A DNA stretch of 64,000 nucleotides from Alteromonas sp. 5E99-2 (GTDB lineage Bacteria > Pseudomonadota > Gammaproteobacteria > Enterobacterales > Alteromonadaceae). The stretch lies in assembly GCF_017368475.1 (NCBI RefSeq), contig NZ_JAFNJE010000013.1, positions 62,001 to 126,000 on the forward strand, in the 5' to 3' direction. Positions within the stretch are counted from its first letter, which is position 1, and every line of letters begins with the position of its first letter. Below the pieces are notes generated by a model, which saw only the letters and a list, made by a program, of their open reading frames with translations, was not told the DNA's origin and did not search any database. Below, one piece after another: positions 33,149 through 43,392 of this stretch. The translations under genes and the position numbers were made by a program.

Positions 33149-34117
33149 TCACGGAATAACTTGAAAGGTCGCTAAGCCTCGTTGGATCATGGTTTTACTT
33201 GATTCAGCTGCTTCGCCAAAACCAAATGGAGCAGGGCCGGTGGGCTCCATAATTACGAGCCTTGCACCGTTATTTTCTACGGTAAAATCAGATGGCTGTT
33301 CACTGGTTTTAATGCCTAAAAGTGCGTGCTTAGGCAAAATAATGAATTGAAATTTAGCTTGGGGTAAATAATTTCTTAGTAAGGCTGCAAAAAGAACACT
33401 TTTACTGTCGCAATCGCCCATGTTGGCGTCGAGCAGCCTTATTGGAGGTAAAAAACCGGCACCATTACTTTCTCCTCTACCAGTTAAAGTACTATAAGGA
33501 ATACTTTGCGCCCAACTCAATAGCAAATCGATGTAGTTTCGCACTGATTTCTCATCACCTAACAACTCATAAAATTGTTCTGCGATTTCTTTAAATACCG
33601 GAGTAAATTCTTGAATATAGCGGATATGATCAGCCTTCACGCCATTTGCGCCACTTGATGACGTAAATTTTTCAAAATAGTGCTGTTTTAAATAGAGGTC
33701 ATAAGTCAGCTGCTTTTGATTTTGAAATTCGGTGTGCAATAAGTTTATTAACTGAGGGTTATCACTGCGGATGGAAACGTCTAAGTCATTGCCAATTTGC
33801 TGTAAATTAATTCTTGCTTTGCGTGGATCTACGCCTTTGGCTAAACGAGTTAGGTCTCGTCTTATTTTGCTTTGGATTAATGCGGGTTTATAGTTAGCTT
33901 GGTTGCGAGGCAGTTTTGCAATAGCTTGTTTATCTATTTCAAATGTAATGTGTCTTAATTTATTGTTGTGATCATACCAGCGATAATCGTACTTGATGGA
34001 CTGGCCTTTTTCGACGCGGTTAAAACTAAGTTGTTGGTTTGGTACACCGAAAGTGGAGCGAGAAATGCCACATAAAAATACAAAGAGCAATAAGGGCAAC
34101 CACATTCGATGCATCAT
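33149..34117 (-). CDS. periplasmic transglutaminase-like protein
   Basis: 322 residues with an N-terminal signal peptide (LLLFVFLCGISRSTFG). The C-terminal third has the cysteine of the transglutaminase-like fold in GDCDSKSVLFAALLR, a histidine in PKHALLG and EPTGP as likely third position. Such proteins act as cysteine proteases or transferases in the envelope. It lies 11 bases after cysG on the same strand, so it may be read from the deaD-cysG transcript. Substrate unknown. Confidence 0.7.
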   Translation of the reverse strand: MMHRMWLPLLLFVFLCGISRSTFGVPNQQLSFNRVEKGQSIKYDYRWYDHNNKLRHITFEIDKQAIAKLPRNQANYKPALIQSKIRRDLTRLAKGVDPRKARINLQQIGNDLDVSIRSDNPQLINLLHTEFQNQKQLTYDLYLKQHYFEKFTSSSGANGVKADHIRYIQEFTPVFKEIAEQFYELLGDEKSVRNYIDLLLSWAQSIPYSTLTGRGESNGAGFLPPIRLLDANMGDCDSKSVLFAALLRNYLPQAKFQFIILPKHALLGIKTSEQPSDFTVENNGARLVIMEPTGPAPFGFGEAAESSKTMIQRGLATFQVIP

Positions 34118-34128
34118 AGCTCTCCGTT

Positions 34129-35529
34129 TTATTCGTTATTGTCTTTCTCGTTAAACCAGCTTAGCTCTTTGTGTAAAGACACTACACCACCTACTATTAT
34201 TAACGTAGGTGGTTTTACTGATTTGGTCAATGGGTCGCTTGTGATTGATTCAAGTGTTCCAGTTACAACCCGTTGATTTTCTCGAGTGGCAGATTCTATT
34301 AGCGCAATGGGCGTAGTCTTATCTAAACCGTGTTCAATCAGTTTTTCACACAGTATAGGAAGGCCTGTCAGCCCCATGTAAAATACAACTGTCTGATTGG
34401 GTTGGGCTAAGCTTGTCCAATTTAAATCGATGGAATTATCTTTTAAGTGTGCCGTGGCAAACACCACTGATTGCGCATAATCTCTATGCGTAAGTGGAAT
34501 ACCGGCATAGGAGCCTGCGCCGGCTGCAGCGGTTATACCTGGCACAACTTGAAAGCTAACGCCATGGCTAACAAGGGTTTGAATTTCTTCGCCACCACGG
34601 CCAAAAATAAAAGGATCGCCGCCTTTTAAACGAACAACCCGATTGCCCTTTTTGGCTTCATCTACCATTAACTGGTTAATGTCTTCTTGAGGAAGAGAGT
34701 GATTGCTTCGAGCTTTGCCGACATACACTTTTTCAGCGTCCCGTCGCACTAGCTCTAATATTTCGTTAGATACTAAGCGGTCGTAAACAACAACGTCGGC
34801 TTTTTGCATTAACCGAAGCGCTCTAAAGGTAAGTAAATCAGGATCGCCTGGACCTGCACCAACCAGATAGACTTCGCCTTGAATGTTTTGTTCTGTACCT
34901 GCAGCATCAAGAGCAAGTTCAAAATCTTGTTCGGCTTTGTCCATTTGGTTTTTAACTACAGATTCGCCGATATCGCCATCGAGTACATCTTCCCAAAAAT
35001 ACCGTCTTGCGGTTACTGAAGGTAGTTTTGCTTTTACTTTGTCTCTGAAACGTTCAGAAAATTCACCTAAACGACTCACATGGGTAGGGATGACTGATTC
35101 TAACTTTTGTCTTAGGTAACGAAGTAATACTGGCGCTACACCACCGCTGCTCATGGCAATGATGATGGGGGAACGATCTACAATAGAAGGGGTAATAAAT
35201 TTACAAAGTGGAGTATTGTCCACAACGTTAACTAAAATGCCTCGTTCTGTGGCCAGATCGTGTACATATTTGTTTACGTTTTCGTCATCAGTTGCCACAA
35301 ACACAATATTAATATTGTCTAAATCAGCATCTTCAAACTTTCTATGATGAAAGGTCAGGTCGTTATCGTTAACCAGCTTGGTTACTGTAGAGACCGCTTC
35401 AGGAGATACTACAGTAATCTTGGCTGGTGTTTTTAAGATAAGTTCTAGTTTTCGCGCTCCCACTTCGCCAGCCCCTACAACGAGGCAGCGCAAGTGGTTC
35501 GCGTCTAGAAATACCGGAAAATACTGCAT
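34129..35529 (-). CDS. cysG: siroheme synthase CysG
   Basis: A fused enzyme making siroheme from uroporphyrinogen III, for sulfite and nitrite reductases. The N-terminal part (about 1-210) is the NAD-dependent precorrin-2 dehydrogenase/ferrochelatase with VVGAGEVGARKL and the MSSGGVAPVLLRYLR region. The C-terminal part (about 220-466) is uroporphyrinogen-III C-methyltransferase with VYLVGAGPGDPDLLT and GGDPFIFGRGGEE. At 466 residues it is full length. It starts 11 bases after the deaD stop. Confidence 0.96.
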   Translation of the reverse strand: MQYFPVFLDANHLRCLVVGAGEVGARKLELILKTPAKITVVSPEAVSTVTKLVNDNDLTFHHRKFEDADLDNINIVFVATDDENVNKYVHDLATERGILVNVVDNTPLCKFITPSIVDRSPIIIAMSSGGVAPVLLRYLRQKLESVIPTHVSRLGEFSERFRDKVKAKLPSVTARRYFWEDVLDGDIGESVVKNQMDKAEQDFELALDAAGTEQNIQGEVYLVGAGPGDPDLLTFRALRLMQKADVVVYDRLVSNEILELVRRDAEKVYVGKARSNHSLPQEDINQLMVDEAKKGNRVVRLKGGDPFIFGRGGEEIQTLVSHGVSFQVVPGITAAAGAGSYAGIPLTHRDYAQSVVFATAHLKDNSIDLNWTSLAQPNQTVVFYMGLTGLPILCEKLIEHGLDKTTPIALIESATRENQRVVTGTLESITSDPLTKSVKPPTLIIVGGVVSLHKELSWFNEKDNNE

Positions 35530-35540
35530 AACGTGTTGCG

Positions 35541-37280
35541 TTACTTGCTATCTTCTCTTGGCTTACGACGACGCTTAGGCGGCGTGTCAGACCATTCTCT
35601 TATATTTAATCGCTGACCCGCTACCCGTGTTTGACGAAGGGAATTACAGGTTTCTTTTGGCATACCTTCTGGTAAATCAACAGTACTGTATTGGTCGTGG
35701 ATTTGGATTGCACCTATGTGCTTACTGTCAATGTTTGCTTCATTAGCAATAGCACCAACAATATTACCCGGTTTTACTTTATGGGCATGACCTACATCAA
35801 TTCTAAAACGCTGCATGCCTGCTTCAGCAGGACGGTTTTTACGACCACCGCCATCTCTGCCTTCTCTTCCACCTCTACGCGGGCCTCGGTCGCCACGGTC
35901 AGATTTATCGTATTCACGACGTTCTCTTGGTGGTCTGGCGTCTAGGTTTGGACGATCAGATTCCTTCAATATCAGTGGTTCTTCACCTTGAGCTAAGCTC
36001 ATTAATGCTGCCATTAATATTTCAGGAGAGGTTTCAGATTCTTCTTTAAGCATCTCAACGATAGGCATTAATGTTTCTAATGAATCGTCTCTAGTGGCAT
36101 CCATCACCGATTGCTTAAACTTGCTCAAACGGGTTTCGTTTAGCTCGCTAATCGATGGTATTTGCATTGGTGCAATAGTTTGCTTAGTGGTGCGCTCGAT
36201 AGATTTAAGCAAACGCTGTTCACGGTGCGAAATAAACAAAATTGCATCGCCTTCACGACCCGCACGACCAGTACGACCAATTCTGTGAACGTAAGATTCA
36301 GTATCATAAGGAATGTCGAAGTTAACAACGTGGCTGATACGCTCAACATCTAATCCACGTGCAACAACATCAGTTGCAACTAGAATGTCGATTTTGCCCT
36401 GCTTTAATCGTTCAACAGTACGCTCACGAGATTGTTGAGGAATATCGCCATTTAGAGGTTCAACGTCGTGACCACGAGCAGAGAGTTTATCTGCTAATTC
36501 TTGTGTTGCGGTTTTGGTGCGCACGAAAATAATCATGGCATCAAAAGGCTCTATTTCTAAAATACGGGTTAGAGCTTCAAGTTTATGATGACCATTAACT
36601 TGGCAATAACGCTGACGAATAGTACTTGCCGTTGATACTTTAGATGCAATTTTAACATGCTGAGGATCGTTCAAATAACGCTTAGTTATTTTACGGATGG
36701 CTTCTGGCATGGTTGCAGAAAACAGCGCTGTTTGACGAGTTTCTGGTGCATGAGACAATATTTTTTCAACATCATCAATAAAGCCCATTCGCAGCATTTC
36801 GTCGGCTTCATCTAGTACTAAAAAGCGCAGCTTGTCGAGCTTAAGCGTGCCTCGGTTTATGTGATCAATAATTCGACCAGGTGTACCAACGACAACTTGA
36901 ACACCGCGTTTTAGCTGGCGAATTTGGTTGGTATAAGATTGACCGCCATACACAGGTAATACACGTATTGCCTTTGAAAAGCTTGCATAGGTTTGAAATG
37001 CTTCAGCAACTTGGATCGCAAGTTCACGAGTTGGCGCTAAAACTAGGCATTGAGGATGGGCATCTTCAATATTAATTTGCGCTAGCATAGGCAGTGCAAA
37101 CGCAGCGGTTTTACCTGTTCCTGTTTGCGCTTGACCTAAAAGGTCATTCCCTTCAAGCAGTAAAGGTATGCTTTGTGCTTGAATAGGCGAAGGTTTTTCA
37201 TAGCCAACTTTTTCCAGCGCTTGTAAAAGTTCTGAAGGGAGATCTAAATCGGCAAAGGTTATATCAGTGGTGTCGGTCAT
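35541..37280 (-). CDS. deaD: DEAD-box RNA helicase DeaD/CsdA
   Basis: A 579-residue ATP-dependent RNA helicase acting in ribosome assembly and mRNA decay, important in the cold. It has a Q motif (PSPIQAQSIPL), motif I AQTGTGKT (51-58), DEAD (157-160), SAT, and the motif VI block HRIGRTGRAGREG. An Arg/Gly/Asp-rich linker leads to a DbpA-type RNA-binding domain (RFRIDVGHAHKVKPGNIVGAI). First gene of the unit with cysG. Confidence 0.96.
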   Translation of the reverse strand: MTDTTDITFADLDLPSELLQALEKVGYEKPSPIQAQSIPLLLEGNDLLGQAQTGTGKTAAFALPMLAQINIEDAHPQCLVLAPTRELAIQVAEAFQTYASFSKAIRVLPVYGGQSYTNQIRQLKRGVQVVVGTPGRIIDHINRGTLKLDKLRFLVLDEADEMLRMGFIDDVEKILSHAPETRQTALFSATMPEAIRKITKRYLNDPQHVKIASKVSTASTIRQRYCQVNGHHKLEALTRILEIEPFDAMIIFVRTKTATQELADKLSARGHDVEPLNGDIPQQSRERTVERLKQGKIDILVATDVVARGLDVERISHVVNFDIPYDTESYVHRIGRTGRAGREGDAILFISHREQRLLKSIERTTKQTIAPMQIPSISELNETRLSKFKQSVMDATRDDSLETLMPIVEMLKEESETSPEILMAALMSLAQGEEPLILKESDRPNLDARPPRERREYDKSDRGDRGPRRGGREGRDGGGRKNRPAEAGMQRFRIDVGHAHKVKPGNIVGAIANEANIDSKHIGAIQIHDQYSTVDLPEGMPKETCNSLRQTRVAGQRLNIREWSDTPPKRRRKPREDSK

Positions 37281-37421
37281 TCATGGTCCAAAAACAAATA
37301 ATAGGAAAGCAGCACAAAATAGGCTACTAATTAGCTAATTATAAGCTATCCTACGAATGGTTGCCATGACTGTCGTTCTGAGTCACACTTTTAATTATTT
37401 TTGTTCGCTAGGAAAGCTACA

Positions 37422-40178
37422 ATGACCATTATAACAAAAAGACTGCCATTGGTCTTTGCGATAGCCACAGTTTTATCTTTAACAGCTTGTGGTGAGAAGT
37501 CCTCAGAAGAATATTTGTTAGCTGCAGATCAATTTATTGCCGCAAATAATTCTCAAGCAGCCATATTAGAATTAAAAAATGCACTGCAAGTAAATCCTCA
37601 ATCCGCTGACGCGAGATTCAAATTAGGTAGCATTTATCTGGATCAAAAAAGATTTGAAAGCGCCGAAAAAGAATTAAATAAAGCCCTTGATTTAGGGTAC
37701 GATATAACCAAGGTAATGCCATTAATATCAACGGCTTACAAAGAGACTGGGGCAAGTAACGCCTTAATTAATTTGTCTTATACTAAACAGGACTTAAGCC
37801 CTGTAGAAAATGCAAAAATTGGTTATTTCCAATTGGTCGCTTTAGTAGACTTAAATCAAGATGATGAAGCTCGGAAACTGATTTTAGAGCTACAAGACCT
37901 CAAGACTAATTCAGTTTACAAAGGGTTATCTGCGTCTTATGGTCATATTTTATCTGAAAATTATGAAGAGGCATTAAAACAAGTCATTGAATTGCGCAAA
38001 CAGTCGCCAATGAATGAAGATGTTTTAACCTTACAATCTAGGTTATATATCATTTTGGGCCAAAAAGACAATGCCCTTGAGACTATGGGGCGACTTTATG
38101 GCCTGCGACCAGACAAAATTGAAATAAAATTCTCTTATTTGGCGGCCTTAATGGACGCAAAAGAATATCAAACTGCCAAACCCATTGCTGATGGTTTATT
38201 AGCCTTAGATGACGCTAATGGCATTTTAAATCAATTCAAAGGCACTATTTTAGCAGAAGAAGGACGTTACTCTGATGCATTGTTACATTTGCAAAAAGCA
38301 TTAGTGAATGGTCGAGATAATCAAATTGTTAGGTTGTTAACAGGGTTCAGTGCCTATCGTATTGGAGACTATCAAACTGCGGTAGATAATTTAGTGGTCA
38401 TCGCTGAGTCTTTGCCCAGTGAACATGTTGCATTAAGGCTATTAGCCGATAGCCAATTAAAAATTGGCCAGAATAAAGAAGCGTCAGAGACTCTTTTAGG
38501 GTTAACTCAAACGTCAGAAAATGATACCTCTTTGTTTTCTCAAGCGAGTTTTCAACTGATTCAAGAAGGAAACCTTGAAGCTGCAAAAGAAGTTGTTGCA
38601 CAGGCTAATGATTTAGATAAAACCACAGAAGAGCTTGTTCGTTTGGGGCTTTTACAGCTTTCTTTAAATGACGTTTCAGGCTTCATAAAGTTGGAAGAAG
38701 CTGTAGAGCAAGCCCCTAATTCTGTGGTAACGCAAAAAGCGTTAGCATCTGCTTATCTTAGTGCTGGAGACTATGATAAAGCATCGGCACTAGCTGAAAA
38801 GTGGAAATCGGAACAGCCTTCTGCATTTGAACCTTATGTTTTGGCTGGAGAGCTAGCCATAAGCTCAGGAGATTTTGACCGAGCTAGAAGTGAACTTGAG
38901 CGGGCACTGGAGCTGTCGAATAACGATGAAATAGTTCAGTTATCATTGGCAAATTTGCTGTCAGCACAAGGCAAACATGATGATGCGATTGAGTCTACAA
39001 AAGCGATATTGAATGAATTCCCTGAAAGCGCGAGTGCGCTGACTTTTTATTATTCGTTAAGTCAAAAAAATAACGATACTAGTGATGCTATTATGCGTAC
39101 GGAGCGAGCTTTAACTGCAGACAGTGATAGCTTGAAGTTAAGACTGTTATTGGCTCGAATGCAGTTTGCTAACGCTGACGTTAGCTCTTCGCTTTCTACG
39201 CTTGAACCGATTGAGTTGAACAAAGCGCTACCTTCCGTTTTTTGGCAAATGAAGGGGCAAGGGTTATTAAAGCTAAATAAGGTCAATGATGCTGCCGAGC
39301 ACTATGAAACTTGGTTGAATTATAGCCCGCTGAATAAAGATGCACTACTGGGTGTTTTGTTAACGAAAGATGTTCGCCAAGATTACCAATCTGCATTAAC
39401 AGCAACTGAATTGTATTTGGCTCAAAGAAAAGATTACCAAGTTGATATTTTTGCGGCCTATTTCAATGTGATGTTGAATAACGTAGACAAAACTAGAACT
39501 ATCATTAACCAGCTTCCTAGTGACGCTCAAGGGTTGCCTTTTGTTAGAGGAATTAAAGCTCGATTGGCGCTGTTTGATAACCGCTTTGCCGATGCAATAG
39601 ATGATGCTCGAGTGGCATATAATGATAGAAAAACAATTCGCAGTTTATTGGTGCTTGTTCGTTCTCTTGATGGGTTGGGCAAAGTAGATGAGTCATTTAA
39701 CACAATAACGGATTATACCCAGTTATACCCAAAGGATCAGAGGGCTAAATTGCTGCTAGCAGAACGTTTAATAGCAAAAGACAAAGCTGCAGCAATCCAA
39801 GAATATGCCAGTTCACTTGAAAAGCTGCCTAATAATTTTGTGGCATTGAATAATTTGGCGTATTTGTATTTTGATGATAATCAATTGGATAAAGCACTGC
39901 CGTTGGCTCAAAAAGCGGTAGATATGCGTCCCAGTAGCCCAGAAGCTGTTGACACTTTGGGGCAAATTTATCTAGCACAAGGTGAAATAAAAAAAGCCCG
40001 CGCACTATATGACACTATTACTAATCAAGATAATATTAGTGATGAAGTAAGCCTTCACTATATTGAGTTGCTAATGAAAATGGGTGATGAGCAAAGAGCT
40101 CAGCGGCGATTTACTGATACAAGCTGGACGTTACCAGAGATGCAGCAAAGAGCACAAAGTGCGCTGAACGGTCAGTAG
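37422..40178 (+). CDS. prsT: PrsT-like TPR-repeat lipoprotein (PEP-CTERM/exosortase system type)
   Basis: A 918-residue lipoprotein made almost wholly of tetratricopeptide repeats. The start is ATG 37422 with AGGAAAG upstream. The signal ends in the lipobox LTAC (about 22-25), followed by GEKSSEEYLLAADQFI. Repeats continue to the C-terminus (NNLAYLYFDDNQLDKALPLAQKAVD). This matches PrsT proteins found beside exosortase and exopolysaccharide genes. No exosortase gene lies in the window, so here it is an orphan in view. Confidence 0.85.
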   Translation: MTIITKRLPLVFAIATVLSLTACGEKSSEEYLLAADQFIAANNSQAAILELKNALQVNPQSADARFKLGSIYLDQKRFESAEKELNKALDLGYDITKVMPLISTAYKETGASNALINLSYTKQDLSPVENAKIGYFQLVALVDLNQDDEARKLILELQDLKTNSVYKGLSASYGHILSENYEEALKQVIELRKQSPMNEDVLTLQSRLYIILGQKDNALETMGRLYGLRPDKIEIKFSYLAALMDAKEYQTAKPIADGLLALDDANGILNQFKGTILAEEGRYSDALLHLQKALVNGRDNQIVRLLTGFSAYRIGDYQTAVDNLVVIAESLPSEHVALRLLADSQLKIGQNKEASETLLGLTQTSENDTSLFSQASFQLIQEGNLEAAKEVVAQANDLDKTTEELVRLGLLQLSLNDVSGFIKLEEAVEQAPNSVVTQKALASAYLSAGDYDKASALAEKWKSEQPSAFEPYVLAGELAISSGDFDRARSELERALELSNNDEIVQLSLANLLSAQGKHDDAIESTKAILNEFPESASALTFYYSLSQKNNDTSDAIMRTERALTADSDSLKLRLLLARMQFANADVSSSLSTLEPIELNKALPSVFWQMKGQGLLKLNKVNDAAEHYETWLNYSPLNKDALLGVLLTKDVRQDYQSALTATELYLAQRKDYQVDIFAAYFNVMLNNVDKTRTIINQLPSDAQGLPFVRGIKARLALFDNRFADAIDDARVAYNDRKTIRSLLVLVRSLDGLGKVDESFNTITDYTQLYPKDQRAKLLLAERLIAKDKAAAIQEYASSLEKLPNNFVALNNLAYLYFDDNQLDKALPLAQKAVDMRPSSPEAVDTLGQIYLAQGEIKKARALYDTITNQDNISDEVSLHYIELLMKMGDEQRAQRRFTDTSWTLPEMQQRAQSALNGQ

Positions 40179-40202
40179 TTGTAATAAATATCTCGAATTG
40201 TG

Positions 40203-40232
40203 AAAAACGCCGCTAATTATTGCGGCGTTTTT
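40203..40232. terminator. bidirectional terminator shared by prsT and the channel gene
   Basis: AAAAACGCCGC and GCGGCGTTTTT form perfect 11-bp arms with an 8-base loop, with A and T runs on both sides. The minus-strand channel gene ends inside it: its TAA lies in the loop at 40217-40219. Confidence 0.85.
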
Positions 40233-41035
40233 GTTGATTTCGTCTTTTCTAACTCTTGCCTTAGCGACTTTAATTCCACCATCACATCGGCAATAGTTGG
40301 CTCTCTATTTTCGATGTCTAAAGCCATTCGAGCGTTAGCATTTTCTTGTTCCATTACGTTCACTACTATGCCTATAACCATGTTTAAAAACGCAAATGCA
40401 GATAGGAATATAAAGGTTAAGTAATACACCCAGCTCAACGGGTAAACTTCCATGGTTTCGTACATTACGTCGGTCCAATCTTCAAAGGTCATTACCCTAA
40501 ATAACGTGAGCAATGAAATGGTAATGTCTCCCCATAATGTTGGATTGATTGCTTCAAACAAAGTGCTGCCAATTGCTGCGTAGATATAAAAAATAATGAA
40601 CATTAGCAACATAACATAACCCAATTGAGGCAAGGCTTTTACTAATGAAACTAGCAATATCCGTAATTCAGGAACAATTGAAACCATCCTTAACACTCTA
40701 AAAACCCTAACCAATCGAGCAATTATCGCCATTTCTGCATTTTCGGCTGGGATCATGCTAATAAAAACAATTAAGGTATCGAACCAATTCCAAAAGGATT
40801 TAAAAAAGGTCACTTTATTCTTCGCGGCTAAAAATCGAATCAAGATTTCGGTGAGAAAAAACAAACTAATAAACCAGTCGAAAAAACGAGTAGCTTGAGT
40901 AATTGCTGAAGGTAGAGGGTAGGTTTTCGCACCGACTAACAGAGCCGATAATACTATGACTGAAATGACAAAAAATTCGAAAAATTTATTAGAACGTATA
41001 CGTTCAAAACGGTGTTGTAGCGCTGAGGTTTGCAT
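40217..41035 (-). CDS. bacterial voltage-gated sodium channel (NaChBac family)
   Basis: A 272-residue six-TM ion channel that forms tetramers. S1-S3 span about 18-97. S4 carries regularly spaced arginines (ARLVRVFRVLRMVSIVPELR, 106-125). The pore has the selectivity filter TFEDWTD (183-189), the pattern of sodium-selective bacterial channels. S6 is about 200-225, and a C-terminal helix (ENREPTIADVMVELKSLRQELEK) fits the tetramerising coiled coil. Common in marine and alkaliphilic bacteria, linked to motility and pH balance. Confidence 0.92.
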   Translation of the reverse strand: MQTSALQHRFERIRSNKFFEFFVISVIVLSALLVGAKTYPLPSAITQATRFFDWFISLFFLTEILIRFLAAKNKVTFFKSFWNWFDTLIVFISMIPAENAEMAIIARLVRVFRVLRMVSIVPELRILLVSLVKALPQLGYVMLLMFIIFYIYAAIGSTLFEAINPTLWGDITISLLTLFRVMTFEDWTDVMYETMEVYPLSWVYYLTFIFLSAFAFLNMVIGIVVNVMEQENANARMALDIENREPTIADVMVELKSLRQELEKTKSTKTPQ

Positions 41036-41122
41036 AAATAAAATAGTGAATAAATGACGACTAGATTTTTGCTGATAGTGAAGTGAGTTTCAACAAAAAT
41101 ATGTTACTGGATATGATAAATA

Positions 41123-41153
41123 AGACTTCGCCTCAGAGGATAAGGCGAAGTCT
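41123..41153 (-). terminator. terminator of tolC
   Basis: Perfect 11-bp arms AGACTTCGCCT/AGGCGAAGTCT with a nine-base loop, 15 bases after the tolC stop on the minus strand, followed by a T-containing tract (TTATTTATC). Confidence 0.75.
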
Positions 41154-41167
41154 GAAGTTACTTCTAC

Positions 41168-42547
41168 TTAAGATTTAGGTGTCATTAAGCCTTTGTTTAT
41201 CATTTCAAGATCGCTTTTTGTTAGCTCTCCTGATGCGCGCTTTAGATTAATAACTGCTTGAATGAAGTCATAACGTGCACTGGCCAAATTACGGCTAGCA
41301 TCGAACAAATTTCGCGTACTATCTAGTACATCAACTATAGTACGGGTACCTACATCGAAGCCAGCTTCTGTGGCTTGTAACGCACTTTCTGCAGATACAA
41401 CTGATTGCCCTAATGCTTTTATACTCAAAACCGCTGCACGTACATCATTGTAAGAGCTGCGAACTTGTTGAATAGTTTGTCTATGAATTAACTCACGTTG
41501 TTCACTTGCAACTACATAGGCATAGCGTGCTTGCTTGGTTTGTGAACGAATACGGTTACCTGCAAATATAGGTATGCTAATTGTTGCTTGAGCGCCATAG
41601 GTATCAACGGAAGGAATATCGGCTTCAGGAAGATCGCCTATTGTTTGTGTAGAATCATCCTCATCGTAAAATGCAGACAAGCTTGCAGTAGGATATAAAC
41701 CCGCTTTGGTTGCATCGATGTCATCTTTTGCAATTTGAATTTGTAAGTTTTGCGCTAATAGTTCAAGGTTGCGTTCTTCGGCAATATCGAGCCATTCTTT
41801 CACCGTTTCAGGTTGTGGGCGGGTCGCGCTGAAACGTTCTTTATTTAATACGTCTAAACCTTTGTGGTATTTACCAGTAATTACTCGTAAATCTTCTAAT
41901 GCTAGCTCAACCGCGTTTTCTGCCTGTATCTCGCTGGCGACTGTGTTGTCAAAATTTGCTTGGGCTTCGTGAACGTCAGTAATGGCCGTTAAACCCACTT
42001 CAAAACGTTGTTTAGTTTGTTCAAGTTGGCGGGCAATAGCGCGTTTTTCTGCTTGTACAAATTCTAAATTGTCTTGCTCACGCAAAACAGAAAGATAGGC
42101 TGTGACAACTCTAACAATTAATTCTTGTAATTCCGCTGCGTATTGAGAGTCGCTTTGCTGAGCAACCTTTTCTGCTCTGCGTAAGTTCACCCAATTACTA
42201 TGGTCATAAATGGATATACTTGCGTCAATGCCATAATTAAAGTTGGTTCGCTCTGAATCAAACACGGGGAAATTAAAACCTACAACATTTCCATCAGCAT
42301 CTTCAATTTGTGCGGCTTGAGACGACGTACCACCAGTAAAGGTGTAACCAATTGACGCCGATACTTGTGGGAGCAAATCTGCTCGGCTCACAGAGATCCC
42401 TTTAAACGCAGAATCGCGGTTAGCCTTTGCTTGCTTAACTACCGGGTCGTTAGCAAGTGCTTGTTCATATATGTCAACTAGGTTATCTGCCGCTGATGCG
42501 CCAGAGAATACAAGTCCTACTAACAATGATAACGCGGTTTTTTTCAT
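41168..42547 (-). CDS. tolC: outer membrane channel TolC
   Basis: 459 residues with signal peptide (LLVGLVFSGASA). Two OEP repeats give the TolC barrel and alpha tunnel, with typical segments SRADLLPQVSASIGYTF and GTRTIVDVLDSTRNLFDASRNL. It is the shared exit duct for RND and type I exporters. It is divergent from nudF, as in enterobacteria, supporting the assignment as true TolC rather than a pump-specific channel. Confidence 0.93.
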   Translation of the reverse strand: MKKTALSLLVGLVFSGASAADNLVDIYEQALANDPVVKQAKANRDSAFKGISVSRADLLPQVSASIGYTFTGGTSSQAAQIEDADGNVVGFNFPVFDSERTNFNYGIDASISIYDHSNWVNLRRAEKVAQQSDSQYAAELQELIVRVVTAYLSVLREQDNLEFVQAEKRAIARQLEQTKQRFEVGLTAITDVHEAQANFDNTVASEIQAENAVELALEDLRVITGKYHKGLDVLNKERFSATRPQPETVKEWLDIAEERNLELLAQNLQIQIAKDDIDATKAGLYPTASLSAFYDEDDSTQTIGDLPEADIPSVDTYGAQATISIPIFAGNRIRSQTKQARYAYVVASEQRELIHRQTIQQVRSSYNDVRAAVLSIKALGQSVVSAESALQATEAGFDVGTRTIVDVLDSTRNLFDASRNLASARYDFIQAVINLKRASGELTKSDLEMINKGLMTPKS

Positions 42548-42745
42548 TCTTTAGCCTTACTGGTGAAATGTTATCCCTGTTTAATTAGCCCTCAATACCT
42601 ATCGATAGCAACTAAAAAAACAATCTCTATTATTCAATTATACTTATATTTATATTACATAAGACTACACAAGTGTAACAGATTGTGTGAACGTGGTTCG
42701 CCAGAACGCTATGATAAAACGATAAACGCGATACTGGAGCACAAA

Positions 42746-43378
42746 ATGGCAAAGATAAGCCCTGTTTTTTCGAAAAAAGACGTCAAAATACTAGAAACCG
42801 AATCCCTTTATACCGGTTTTTTCAAAATGGTGCGTTACACGGTAAAACACCGATTATTTGAAGGCGGCTGGAACACCCCTTTTACCCGAGAGCTATTTGA
42901 ACGGGGCCATGCAGTAGCCGTATTACCTTATGACCCTGAACGAAAAGAATTCGTCTTAATTGAGCAATTTAGAATGGGGGCAATGGAAACGTCTGACAAC
43001 CCTTGGTTAATTGAAGTCATCGCGGGTATTGTGGATGAAGGGGAAACCATGGAAGAGGTGGTAGTAAGAGAAGCCAAAGAAGAAGCAAATGTTGATGTGA
43101 CTGATGTGGTGAAAGCCTGTGGTTATTTAGCCAGCCCCGGAGGAACCTCAGAACAGCTCACTGTGTTTATGGCGAAAGTGGATGCGTCGACTGCATCAGG
43201 CGTGCATGGTTTAGATTATGAATCTGAAGATATCCGAGTACATAGAGTGAGCGAAGTAGAAGCAAAAAAATGGCTTGATACAGGTATAATCAACAACGCC
43301 GCGACCATAATTGCGCTACAATGGTTTTTTATGAATAAAGCATCATTACTTGATACGTGGGCTTCAGTTAGGCGTTAA
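42746..43378 (+). CDS. nudF: ADP-ribose pyrophosphatase NudF
   Basis: A 210-residue Nudix hydrolase that cleaves ADP-ribose to AMP and ribose-5-phosphate. I chose ATG 42746 (MAKISPVFSKKDVKI) with GGAG upstream; the frame is open back to 42563 without sense. The Nudix box is GIVDEGETMEEVVVREAKEEANVDV, with the catalytic REAKEE. First gene of nudF-yqiB-yqiA-parE. Confidence 0.94.
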   Translation: MAKISPVFSKKDVKILETESLYTGFFKMVRYTVKHRLFEGGWNTPFTRELFERGHAVAVLPYDPERKEFVLIEQFRMGAMETSDNPWLIEVIAGIVDEGETMEEVVVREAKEEANVDVTDVVKACGYLASPGGTSEQLTVFMAKVDASTASGVHGLDYESEDIRVHRVSEVEAKKWLDTGIINNAATIIALQWFFMNKASLLDTWASVRR

Positions 43379-43392
43379 TTTTCGGAGTGATT

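Noticed and set aside
42563-42745. N-terminal extension of nudF
   Set aside because: The extension has no similarity to NudF, and a ribosome site lies before ATG 42746.
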